Shown here piece after piece: positions 55,009-64,000 of a DNA stretch of 64,000 nucleotides (its first letter is position 1; every line of letters starts with the position of its first letter). Made by a program: the position numbers and the translations under genes. The stretch covers positions 791,420-855,419 of the forward strand of contig CAVXOW010000007.1 in NCBI GenBank assembly GCA_963763485.1, in the 5' to 3' direction. The stretch comes from CAWCKS01 sp963763485. Its GTDB lineage: Bacteria; Pseudomonadota; Alphaproteobacteria; Rhizobiales; Xanthobacteraceae. The notes beneath the pieces are model-generated. The model ran no database searches, was not told the origin of the DNA, and saw only the letters and a list, made by a program, of their open reading frames with translations.

Positions 55009-56040
55009 TCACCATCGAAGTTCTGGGCCGACCAGCGGTTCGACTCGCATCTCTGCAAAACCTGCCTCCCTGAGCCAATCCACACACTCTGCGCCGGTGA
55101 AGTCGAAGCCCTCGCGGGTCTCAATCAGCATGTTCAGACTCATCAGCAATCCAAAGGCATTGCGCCGACGGTCATCGTCGATGATCGGATCGTAGATGAT
55201 CAGCGCCCCGCCGAACGGCAGCGCCTCGTAGGCTTTGCGGATCAGCGTCCGTTTCTTCTCGAGGCTCCAGTCATGCAGGATATGCCCCATGATCAGCACA
55301 TCCGCCGACGGCATCACCTGCGCGAAGAAGTCACCGGCGTGGAACGAAAGTCGTGCCGAGAGACCATGCTGCGCCGCGTAGGCATCGAAATGCGGCCTCA
55401 CCACCGGCAAATCGAAGCCGATGCCACTGAGATGGGGATGTGCCTGAGCAAGCTCGACCGCAAGGCCGCCCTGTGCGGTGCCGATGTCAGCGAAGCTCTT
55501 GTAGTCAACCCAAGGAAATTTCTCGGCAATGGCGTGCGCAGCGCTAAGACTTAACCCCGTCATCGCCTTGAGAAACTCCGAAAGGATCGCAGGGTTGCGG
55601 TATATCTCGTCGAACAGGTCGCGGCCCTGCTTCGCCTCGTTCTGAGGCTCGCCGGTACGCAAGGCTTCGGTCAGCGCGCCCCAGAATGGATAGAGCCGCG
55701 CGTTCGCCATTTCGAGCATTCCGCCGACATAGGTTGGTTTGCGGCGATCGAGAAATAGCGCGCCAGCCGGCGTGTTAGAGTAGAGGCCATCGCTACGTTC
55801 CAGCTGTCCAAGCGACACCAGCGCATCGAGGAAGTCGCGTACGCTGCGCGGATGAAGCTTCAGCCGGGTGGTCAAAGCGTCCGCGCCGAGCGGCCGGTCG
55901 GCGAGCAAAGTGAACAGCCCGAGTTCGACTGCGCTCAGCAGTGTCTTTGAACCCCAAAACGCGAAGCCGAGCTGCATGATGGCGTCCGGCGTTACCGATA
56001 CTGTTGCGTTGAGGTCCTGCGATTGAATTTGCTCGTTCAT
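55009..56040 (-). CDS. SAM-dependent O-methyltransferase, family 2 type
   Basis: From MNEQIQSQDLNATVSVTPDA the product is 343 residues. It has an N-terminal dimerisation/winged-helix domain (LGLFTLLADRPLGADALTTR) and a Rossmann methyltransferase fold with KSFADIGTAQGGLAVELAQ (SAM binding), GIGFDLPVVRPHF and MGHILHDWSLEKKRTLI, where the His is the family catalytic base. Such enzymes methylate phenolic or polyketide hydroxyls. The last residues (VGPELRW) are shorter than the usual VGPDSMxVGxK, so the gene has lost about ten codons at its end. Confidence 0.82.
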   Translation of the reverse strand: MNEQIQSQDLNATVSVTPDAIMQLGFAFWGSKTLLSAVELGLFTLLADRPLGADALTTRLKLHPRSVRDFLDALVSLGQLERSDGLYSNTPAGALFLDRRKPTYVGGMLEMANARLYPFWGALTEALRTGEPQNEAKQGRDLFDEIYRNPAILSEFLKAMTGLSLSAAHAIAEKFPWVDYKSFADIGTAQGGLAVELAQAHPHLSGIGFDLPVVRPHFDAYAAQHGLSARLSFHAGDFFAQVMPSADVLIMGHILHDWSLEKKRTLIRKAYEALPFGGALIIYDPIIDDDRRRNAFGLLMSLNMLIETREGFDFTGAECVDWLREAGFAEMRVEPLVGPELRW

Positions 56041-56180
56041 GGCGGGGTCTCCCAATGGGGTACGGAGCAAGGCCAGACTAGCTTCAGAGCACGGAGCTGT
56101 TCTTGAACCCGTATTGATTTTTCATGCTCTTTCCATTGACATGCCGACTGCGGCTGGAGCCAGCCCGCTGGAGACGAAGG

Positions 56181-57745
56181 GTGCGCTTCAATTTCGAAAA
56201 GTGCGTTTTGGATACTGACCGGCGCGAACTGCGGCGCGGCGAAAGCTCTGTGCCTGTGCAGCCGCAGGTATTCGACCTCCTGGTCTATCTGATCGAGAAC
56301 CGTGACCAAGTCGTCACCAAGGATGATCTACTGGAGGCCGTCTGGAACGGCCGCATTGTCTCTAAATCAACGCTGATCAGTCGCATCAACGCAGCGCGCC
56401 GTGCGATCGGCGATGACGGTGACCAACAACGACTAATCCGCACCATCGCGCGAAAGGGGGTTCGGTTCATTGGCGAGGTGGAGAAGCGCCGGGTCGCGAG
56501 TTCCTTACCTGTTGAGGGGTCACAGGACGGTCCAGCCACAATGGCACTCGCGGATCGTCCATCGATTGCGGTCCTGCCATTCACTAACCTGTCGAACGAC
56601 GCTGAACAGGACTTCTTCGTTGACGGGATCACGGATGACCTTGTCACGGCCCTCAGCCGTATCCGGCAGTTTTTCGTGATCGCACGCAACGCGACGCTGC
56701 GATACAGGCGCGAGCTACCCGACGTCCGCGAGATCGCGGCGACGCTCGGCGTTCGCTACGTCGTCGAAGGCAGCGTTCGCAGGGATGCTGGACGCGTCCG
56801 GGTTTCGGCCCAACTTCTCGACGGTGGTACTGGCAATCACGTCTGGGCGGAGCGTTTCGACCGCAAGCTCGACGATATCTTTGCCCTCCAGGACGAGATC
56901 GCTCGCGAAATCGCAGGACAGATCGAGCCGAGCTCGGTCGCGCCGAATACGACCGGCGCAAGGCTACGCCGCCGGAAAACCTCGGCGCTTGGGAGCTGTT
57001 CCATCGCGGTATGGCGTTGATTGCGCGACGCACGCGGGACGGCAATGCTGAGGCGCGACGGCTGCTCGAACGTTCGCTCGCGTTCGACCCCGGTTTTGCG
57101 CCCGCTCACGCCGCGATTGCGTGGAGTCAGGCAGAGGATCTCTTCTTTCGCTACGCGACGCACGACCCGAAGGACATTCTCGATCGTGCCCGCCGCGCGG
57201 TTGTGCTCGACGACCGGGACGCTTTATCGCATCTGGCGGTGGCTTGGGGCCTGACGTTCAGTCGCCAACCAGAGTCCGCGATCGACGCGGCGAAGCGAGC
57301 GATCGCACTTAATCCAAGTTTTGCGCACGCCTATGCGATCCTTGGCCAAATCCTAATCCACTCTGGCCGCTGCGACGACGGAATTCGACAGGTCGAATGG
57401 GCGCTCCGGTTAAGTCCGTTCGCGCCGAGCGCGCGCCAGTATCTCAACATTCTGTCCGTCGGGCATCTCTATCTAGGTAATGACACCAGGGCCGTTGAAC
57501 TCGCCCGCGAGGCGATCCAGTCATTCGACACCTGGGCGCCGCATATGATCATCACGTCAGCACTCGGCCATCTTGGCGATCACAAAGGAGCAAAGCAGCA
57601 AATTCTCGAGACGCAAAAACATCGGTCAGATTTTTCAATTGCTCAAGTGCTGCGGGATTACATCGTCTTCGACGCAACTTGTCTCAACCGATTGCTGGCC
57701 GGACTTCGCAAAGCGGGCGTTGCAGAAACATCGAAAGTGTCGTGA
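56181..57745 (+). CDS. OmpR/CadC-type winged-helix regulator with TPR domain (one frameshift)
   Basis: The GTG at 56181 has GGAG 7 bases upstream. The first ~100 residues are a winged helix (RFNFEKCVLDTDRRELRRG, QPQVFDLLVYLIENRDQVVT, RIVSKSTLISRINAARRAIG). A domain shared with adenylate-cyclase-like proteins follows: PSIAVLPFTNLSNDAEQDFF, VRYVVEGSVRRDAGRVRVSA and HVWAERFDRKLDDIF. After a shift near 56,945 the TPR part continues LGAWELFHRGMALIARRTRD to the stop at 57745. About 520 residues in all. It is a cytoplasmic regulator with no membrane helix visible; its ligand is unknown. Confidence 0.75.
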
Positions 57746-57802
57746 CCGTCCACCCGAAGTACACCACTGATATGCTCGCGGCGAAGTCAGCAGGTCCGGT
57801 AT

Positions 57803-57900
57803 GGGTCAAACTCGACAAAACTCACTGTGAGCACAACAAGTCCGCTTTCCGCCCGATCGCCGACATGCGAGCGGACACCTACTTCCGTCGCTACGGGCCA
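57803..57900. repeat. ~99-bp dispersed repeat, copy C
   Basis: This 98-bp copy starts gggtcaaactcgacaaaact and ends gtcgctacgggcca. It lies between the ends of two convergent genes and is most like copies D and E. Confidence 0.75.
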
Positions 57901-57922
57901 AGAAAGCCATCCTGTGGCGCGC

Positions 57923-58821
57923 CTAGATCCTCCATTTCTCAGCCAGCTTGTCGCGAAATTTCTGGGCCGCCGGCGACAGCCGGACTGAACGACGCTCGAT
58001 AAGGCCAATTGTGCGTTTCACCTCCGGATCTCTGATCGGCTTGGTCACGATCGTCGGATGGCCGCTCGGTGGCGTCGCCAGCTTCGGCAAAATCGAAATT
58101 CCGAGGCCGCGCTCGACAAGACCCAGTGATGTCGTCAGATGGTTGACCTCATAAAAGAATTCGATCTGGACCTTGGCCTGCGCAAGCGCATTGTCCAGGA
58201 TCGTGCGATTTCCGCTGTTTCGGCTGACGCCGATGACCTTTTGGCCTTGCAGATCTTTCCAGCCCACGCGCCGGCGCCTGGCGAGCGGATGATCGCTGCG
58301 GCAAGCAAGCACAAACGGATCTTCGATCAGCGGCGTAAACACGATGTCCGGATGCGAGCTGCCGGTCAGGTTGATGCCGAACTCTGCTTCCCCGCGGGCA
58401 ACGCTTTCGAGCGCCTCATTGGCCGAGAGGTCGAGAATCCGAAAACGATAGTGCGGATATTTCCGGTTGAACCTTTCGATCACCCGCGGGAAGAAAGTAA
58501 AAGGCCGCCGTCGGAACGCAGGCGATCGTCACCTGTGCCGTTTTCTTCTGCCCAACGCCTGTCAAGCGCGCCAACGGACTCCTCGAGTTCATCGATGAGG
58601 CGGCGGGCCAGTGGCTCGATCGAGCGGCCGATCAGGGTCGCCGCGACATGCCGCGTGGTGCGCTCGATCAGCGGCGCGCCGACGGCAGCCTCCAGCGACT
58701 GAATGCGCCGGGACAGCGCCGGCTGCGACAGATTGAGCGCCGCCGCGGCTTTGTGAAATCCGCCGAGATCGAGCACGGCGAGGAAGGCCCGCAGGTCCAG
58801 CAATTCGAAATTGATGCGCAT
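57923..58821 (-). pseudogene. LysR-family regulator, one frameshift
   Basis: The first frame (ATG at 58821) holds the HTH: MRINFELLDLRAFLAVLDLG, then ALNLSQPALSRRIQSLEAAV and GAPLIERTTRHVAATLIG. Near 58,500 it shifts, and the second frame continues MIERFNRKYPHYRFRILDLS, then EDPFVLACRSDHPLARRRRV and GLVERGLGISILPKLATP, the effector domain, ending at 57923. Full length is about 300 residues. It is divergent from the tautomerase gene at 58924 and most likely regulates it. Confidence 0.78.
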
Positions 58822-58923
58822 ACCGGATCAATCGATCCAATCTTTGCATTTCACAGATGAGACCTGTCTTAGGGTCCTATACTGGCCATTCGCAAATTCG
58901 ATCCGATGACGGGAGACCATGCC

Positions 58924-60026
58924 ATGTTCCAGGAAAAACGAATTCCCTGCACCCTGATGCGCGGGGGCACCTCGCGCGGCCCCTTCTTTCTGGCGTCTGA
59001 CCTGCCCCGAGAGCCGGACGAAACGCGATGCCGTGCTGGTCTCGGCGATGGGCGCAGGGCATGAATTGCAGGTGGACGGCATTGGCGGCGGCAATCCGTT
59101 GACCAGCAAGGTCGCGATCGTCGGGCCCGGCACCCTTCCCGGCGCGGATGTCGATTACCTGTTTGCCCAGGTCAAGATTGCGGAGCGCATCGTCGACACA
59201 TCGCCGAATTGCGGCAACATGCTATCGGCCGTCGGCCCGTTCGCGATCGAGAGCCGGGCTGGTTCGCGCCGACGACGGCACGACGACCGTTCGGATTCAC
59301 AACGTCAACACCGGTAAGATCATCGAAGCGCGCATTGCGACGCCGGATCGGTCGCGTCTCCTACGAGGGCGACACCGCTATCGATGGCGTTCCCGGCACC
59401 GCCGCGCCGGTCCATCTCGCCTTCGCCGATGCGGCCGGCGCCAAGACCGGCAAGCTCTTTCCGACGGGCCGAGCGACGGATCGCATCCAGGGCATCGACG
59501 TAACCTGCATCGACGCGGCGATGCCGCTGGTGATCATTCGCGCCAGCGACCTCGGCAAGACCGGCTATGAATCGCCGGCCGAACTCGACGCCGACCGCGC
59601 CTTCATGGAGCGCCTCGAAGCCATTCGCATCGAAGCCGGCGAGCGGATGGGTTTCAAGAATGTCGCCCAATCGGTCATTCCGAAGCCTGTCCTGATTGCC
59701 GCTCCTCGGAGCCGTGGAACGATCGCGGCGCGCTACTTCATGCCGCGTCCTGCCACAAGGCGTTCGCCATCACCGGCGCGGTCGGTTTGTCGACCGCTTG
59801 CATCAAGCCAGGAACCGTTGCTGCCGCCCTGGTGGGCCCATCGAACTGCCGCGTTCAATCGTGATCGAACATCCATCGGGCCAGGTCGAAGTCGAAGCTG
59901 GAGAAGCAGCAGGGCAGCGACGAACCCGTGGCCTCACTGGTTCGCACCGCGCGCCGCTTGTTCGAGGGCGCGGTGTTCGCGAGGGACTCAGGCAGATCCG
60001 AACCAAGCCAAGGCGACATGAATTAG
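58924..60026 (+). pseudogene. PrpF-family 4-oxalomesaconate tautomerase, multiple frameshifts
   Basis: The ATG at 58924 (GGGAGA upstream) begins MFQEKRIPCTLMRGGTSRGP, the PrpF/GalD start whose Cys and Lys/Arg surround the active site. Other frames supply GIGGGNPLTSKVAIVGPG, DTSPNCGNMLSAVGPFAIES (second catalytic Cys), DGTTTVRIHNVNTGKIIEAR, GVPGTAAPVHLAFADAAGAK and MGFKNVAQSVIPKPVLIAAP, and the last ends at a TAG in 60026. Corrected, the protein would be about 365 residues and would isomerise oxalomesaconate in gallate/protocatechuate meta-cleavage. At least five indels are needed. Confidence 0.75.
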
Positions 60027-60046
60027 AATAGGGTTATGTCCGCAAC

Positions 60047-60144
60047 GGCTCAAACTCGACAAAACTCACTTTGAGCACAACACGTCCGCTTTCCGCCTTA
60101 TCGCGGACATGCGCGCAGACGTGGATTTCTGTCGCTACGGGCCA
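60047..60144. repeat. ~99-bp dispersed repeat, copy D
   Basis: This 98-bp copy starts ggctcaaactcgacaaaact and ends gtcgctacgggcca. It begins 20 bp after the tautomerase stop. Confidence 0.75.
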
Positions 60145-60235
60145 TGAACCGACTTCGCGCGGGTCTGTTCGACCTAATCTGCGGTCTTAGTCGCCACGTC
60201 GGCGGCGAGGATCGCTGCGAGACGGCGGGTGGTGG

Positions 60236-62002
60236 TCATTCGGGAAGGCCGATCCGCGCGATGATGCGCTCGATAATGGCCATGTGCTCGCGTTTGCGTA
60301 CGCGGTAGGTTTGCCTCAGATGGGAACTGCGCACATGCGGGAACAGATGCTTGAAATTTTCGATCAGGCTCTCGGTTTCTTCCATCTCGCCGTCAAGAAA
60401 TACATTCCCGATCAGGATAAACAGGCCTCGTATATCGTTCCGAAAGCTCAAGAGCATTCTTCGGGCAGCTGCCGCGCCGTCCTTATGCCGTCCCAAAAGG
60501 AGCAAAGCAGCTGCGGTGCCGAAGAGCGCAAATGGGACCGAGCGTGTGTCGAGGGGATTGAGCCTCATGACGTTGGCGAATGCTTCCAGAGCGGCTTCCA
60601 ACTCGCCCAGGACCAGTTCGACAGTTCCGCGGGCGTTCCAGGCCTGTGCGCTGTTCACGTTCAGCGCCGTCGCCCGCTTGGCCAGTTCGTGCCCTCGTTC
60701 GGGATTTCCACCCAGCAGGCTAACGACGTAAGCCGCGCAGGTCAGGACAACCTCGTCCTCAGGTGAAAGCTCGACCGCGCGATCTGCGAACTCGAGCGCC
60801 TGGGTCAGCTTCACCATCCGATATGGGTTGGTTGTGGACGTGCCGGATGTTCACGGTCGAACGAGCAACACCCGCATAGCCAAGTGCAAAAGCCGGATCA
60901 GTCTCTATAGCTGCCTGAAAGATGCGCTTCATTCGACCGTGGACGCCAGGTCAAACTTGTAGACGTAGCTCAAGGCCCGAAAATAGTGGTCATAGGTGTC
61001 CCATCGTTCGGGCGCCTTTCGCGCCGCAGCCGTTTCGCTGGCATCGATCAGTCGGGATGCAATTGCACCGACAACGCTCCGCGCAACATTGTCCTGAAGC
61101 TCGAAAATGTCGTCGAGTGCTCCCTCAAACCTGTCGGCCCAAAGATGGCTGCCACTTTCGGCATCAATCAACTGGCCGGTTATGCGCGCGCGCTGTCCGG
61201 CTCGCCTTATGCTCCCTTCCAGCACATATCGCACGCCGAGTTCACGACCAACCCGCTTGATGTCGACGGCTTTGCCTTTGTAGGTGAAGCTCGAATTGCG
61301 CGCGATCACGAACAGCGACTTGAAGCGCGACAGCGCTGTGATGATCTCATCCACCATGCCATCGGCAAAATACTCCTGCTCCGGATCGCCACTCATGTTC
61401 TGGAACGGCAGCACGGCGATGGAGGGCTTATCCGGCAGCGGAAGCGGCTTACCGGGTTCGGACAGCACGATGTTGGTCGGCGCAGCGGCCGCAATGCGCG
61501 CAGCGTAGACGCGGATGGGCCGGTCGATGTTCTTTAGCGGCTTCTCGCCGAGGTCGTCAAAACTGAACGGTGTTTTGGCGCGCACCTGGCGGAAGGCGTC
61601 ATCCGACAGATAGACGCCACCCGGCTGACATTCGTTCTCTACCCGCGCAGCCACGTTGACGCCGTCGCCGAAGATGTCGTCGCCGTCGATGATGATGTCG
61701 CCCACGTTGATGCCGATACGGAAACTGAAATTGCCGGCGCGGGCCGCTATCGCCGCCTGCACCGCCATCGCACATGTCACCGCATCGACTGCGCTCGCGA
61801 ACTCCACGAGCATGCCGTCGCCAGTCGTCTTGACGATGCGACCCTTGTGTTCGGCGATGGCTGGATCGACGACCTCGCGCCGCAACGCCTTTAGCGCATC
61901 CAGCGTGCCAACCTCGTCCGCCGCCATTAGTCGCGAGTATCCGGCGACGTCCGCCGCCAGAACAGCCGCCAGCCGCCGTTCCACCCGTTCTGCGGTCAAC
62001 AA
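60236..62002 (-). pseudogene. Class III adenylate cyclase with TPR domain, frameshifted
   Basis: From MLTAERVERRLAAVLAADVA (ATG-equivalent at 62002) the cyclase domain shows ADVAGYSRLMAADEVGT with the first metal Asp, VKTTGDGMLVEFASAVDAV with the second, and GINVGDIIIDGDDIFGDGVN. The shared middle domain follows: KPSIAVLPFQNMSGDPEQEY, VRYVLEGSIRRAGQRARITG and LWADRFEGALDDIF. The TPR end is in other frames (FADRAVELSPEDEVVLTCAA to IERIIARIGLPE at 60236). The break lies between 60,930 and 60,820. Corrected length is about 590 residues. It would make cAMP from ATP under control of the TPR part. Confidence 0.8.
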
Positions 62003-62086
62003 ATGCCTCCCAAAAAGGGAAATTCAGCCGCTTCAACAAAGCACGCCATACTGTCGTCGGGCTAGAGCGAATGTCCGGAATGGGTC

Positions 62087-63641
62087 TTGGTCGTGTAAAA
62101 ACACTTTGACAGGCGACGTCGATTTTCGAAGCCAGACCGGTTCGGTTTCAGGCCGCGATAGCGGCGATCAGCGGCTTGATCCCGACGATGTTCATGACCC
62201 GTGTCAGATTATAGGCCAGGACCGAGAGGGCCATCTCGGCGGCTACTTTTGGAAGCGTTTTGGTCAGGAAGTGTGTCGCGCCCATGCGGGCCTTCATCGT
62301 GCCGAACGGATGCTCGACTGTCTCTCGACGCTGGCGCATGGCTTGCGGGTTGTCATCAAGGCGCTGCTGTACCGCTTCCAGCAGGTGCTCATGCTCCCAT
62401 CGCGTAATCCGCCGCTCTGGCCCGGTCGTGCACTGGGATTTGAGCGAACAATCTCGACACGCATTGGTCCAGTAGCGCCGGAGCATCTTGCCGGCTTCTT
62501 CGTTGGTATAGCGATAGGTCAGCTGTTCGCCAGCCGGACAGCGATAGGCATCCTCCTCCGCCAAATAGACAAAGTCCTGCTTACCAAAGCGACCGCCGAT
62601 TGGCGCCCTGAAGTCATCGGCTTGGGCAGCGTGACCGTGATGCCGGCCTCGTGGCAGGCGAGGATTTCCTCGCTGCTGAAGTAGCCGCGATCGGCAACGG
62701 CTTCGAGTGTCTCGGTCTCAGAACATCTTTGCCTGCTGGCCATATTGGCGAGTTGTGCCCGATCCGAGCCGCTGTTCGTCACCTCATGCGTCACAATCAG
62801 ATGATGCTCGGTATCGACGGCGACCTGTACGTTGTAGCCGACAACGCCGGAGCCGCGGCCGCTGGTTGCCATCGAACGGCTGTCGGGATCGGTCAGAGAG
62901 ATCTGCTGGTCGGGCGAAGCCAGCATCTGCTTCTCGTAGACAGCAAGCTTGCCCATCTCCTCCTTCACCTTCGCCAGCTTCTCGTTGAGCCTTGTTACCT
63001 TCGCGGCCAGCGCCTCCGTCGGCTCGTGCCGATCAGCCGTATCGAGTTGGCTCAGATAGCGCGCAACGCTCTCCTCCAGTTGGGCCGCCGCCGCTCCACC
63101 TTCGCCCGCGTGAAGTTCTTGTCCCGGTTATTCACCGCTTTGAACTTGCTGCCATCGATGGCGACGCTCGCCGTCGCCAGAAGCCCATCTCGCGGCAGAG
63201 TTCGACGAACCGCGCACAGACCTTGCGCAGCGCCAGGCCATTGTCTTTGCGGAAGTCCGCGATCGTCTTGTGATCAGGTGCGAGCCGACCCAACAGCCAC
63301 ATCACCTCGACATTGCGTCCGGCCTCTCGTTCAAGCCGCCGGCTCGACTGCACCCGGTTCAGATAGCCGTAAATGTAAAGCTTCAGGAGAACCGAAGGGT
63401 GGTAGGACGGCCGACCAGTTGCCGCCGGCTCAACCCCCTCGAAGCTCATCTCGGCCAAATCGAGCGCATCGACAAACACATCGATCACGCGAACAGGGTT
63501 GCTCTCGTCAATGAAATCATCAAGGCATTCGGGCAACAGCGTCCATTGCCCACGATCCGCCCCTTCAACAAAGCGCCTCATCAATTCCCCCGCAGAATCA
63601 CGAGAAAATCATAACCGCAGCACAGCGTTTTCACACAGCCA
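62087..63641 (-). mobile_element. IS1182-family insertion sequence C
   Basis: The element is 1,555 bp. Its ends ttggtcgtgtaaaaac (62087) and, in reverse complement, tggctgtgtgaaaacg (ending 63641) are imperfect inverted repeats. It is flanked by the direct repeat gggtc (62082-62086 and 63642-63646). The right copy is the first five bases of dispersed repeat E, so insertion was at the edge of that repeat. Confidence 0.8.
62148..63584 (-). pseudogene. IS1182-family transposase, frameshifted
   Basis: Three frames make one transposase. MMRRFVEGADRGQWTLLPEC with FVDALDLAEMSFEGVEPAAT and GRPSYHPSVLLKLYIYGYLN starts at 63584. Then VVGYNVQVAVDTEHHLIVTH and VADRGYFSSEEILACHEAGI carry the second catalytic Asp. 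AYRCPAGEQLTYRYTNEEAG, CSLKSQCTTGPERRITRWEH and RRETVEHPFGTMKARMGATH with the catalytic Glu end at 62148. Breaks lie near 63,130 and 62,560. It belongs to a different IS1182 subgroup from copies A and B. Confidence 0.82.
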
Positions 63642-63739
63642 GGGTCAAACTCGACAAAACTCAGATTGAGCACAAGGGGTCCGCTTTGCATCTGTTCGCC
63701 GACATGGAAGCGGACATTCGTTTCATCATTAAGGGGGCA
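63642..63739. repeat. ~99-bp dispersed repeat, copy E
   Basis: It starts gggtcaaactcgacaaaact, directly against the right end of IS C, and ends near aagggggcat. Its end is more diverged than in copies C and D. The remaining 261 bp to the window edge show no gene that I can support. Confidence 0.7.
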
Positions 63740-64000
63740 TGAGCCGAAAGGCTCGGCTGGGCAAAATGAGTCCGCTCTACTTCGATGAGCCGACTTCAAT
63801 GCCTACAGTCGTCGCGTCAGGTACGGGGTCGGGTAAGTGCGAGTACTCTGCTGACCTTGACATGCAAAAACGTTTGCTTTGACGCGCGGGCGAGACTTTC
63901 CGCTGGTCTGTTCTCCTTCGCGTTTGTTGTGCCTGTGTTGCGGGTGCCGCTGGGTGACAAGTGCTCAAAGCCAATTCTGAAACTCGGCAAAAGTCGCGGT

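Overview
The window looks like a chromosomal accessory region of a Bradyrhizobium-type alphaproteobacterium (Bradyrhizobiaceae/Nitrobacteraceae). The grounds are high GC, an alphaproteobacterial porin, FixK/FNR-type boxes of the form TTGAT-N4-ATCAA, tRNA genes of alphaproteobacterial type, and several short repeat families that I recognise from Bradyrhizobium and Rhodopseudomonas. No ribosomal RNA genes and no CRISPR array were seen. The assignment is by resemblance, not by a search.

Layout. 1-2,250: the edge of an IS110 element, palindromic repeats, an MFS transporter and a CAU tRNA. 2,250-8,280: a second tRNA copy, a tyrosine integrase and a compact, eroded phage remnant (portal N-terminus, prohead-protease C-terminus, small terminase, excisionase-like regulator). 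8,200-8,575: a cluster of tRNA 3' halves (Ser-GGA, Lys-CUU) overlapping a 250-bp unit that recurs at 31,660. The 23 kb between the two units is a metabolic and stress island: B12 radical SAM enzyme, truncated resolvase and arsA, thiolase, multicopper oxidase, DUF302, MgtC/DUF4010, APC permease, universal stress protein, VIT transporter, cytochrome b561, ABC ATPase, membrane-anchored trehalose-6-phosphate synthase, DUF5985 pair, FAD monooxygenase, porin and a Crp/Fnr regulator. Four FNR/FixK-like sites in this island suggest a low-oxygen regulon, and the local Crp/Fnr protein could be one reader.

32,140-35,430: a decayed cyclase/AAA/TPR regulator, followed by AT-richer orphan genes (36,054-36,922). 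37,086-42,590: a second mobile element, with a large serine recombinase module (HTH protein, recombinase, DUF2924, small ORF) facing an excisionase-like HTH, a prim-pol, an NTPase/helicase-like protein and a zinc-finger-like protein. Mirrored 9-bp repeat arrays near the end of the NTPase gene could be iterons. 43,300-52,400: a response regulator, two IS1182-type elements, broken GST and hydrolase genes, a lipocalin-like protein, a LysR regulator, an intact GST and scrambled HAD fragments.

52,840-64,000: a beta-helix protein with a type I secretion-like C-terminus, set between two identical 99-bp repeats; an O-methyltransferase; two regulators sharing a middle domain; a LysR/oxalomesaconate-tautomerase locus; and a third IS1182-type element. 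The ~99-bp repeat occurs at least six times in the right-hand 15 kb. One copy is split by an IS1182 element with a 5-bp target duplication, and two copies carry insertions of one IS type at the same position.

A striking property is the number of genes that read through only if single-base indels are corrected. Some are clearly truncated remnants. Others look like otherwise healthy genes with one or two compensating indels, so sequencing or assembly error cannot be excluded from the sequence alone.
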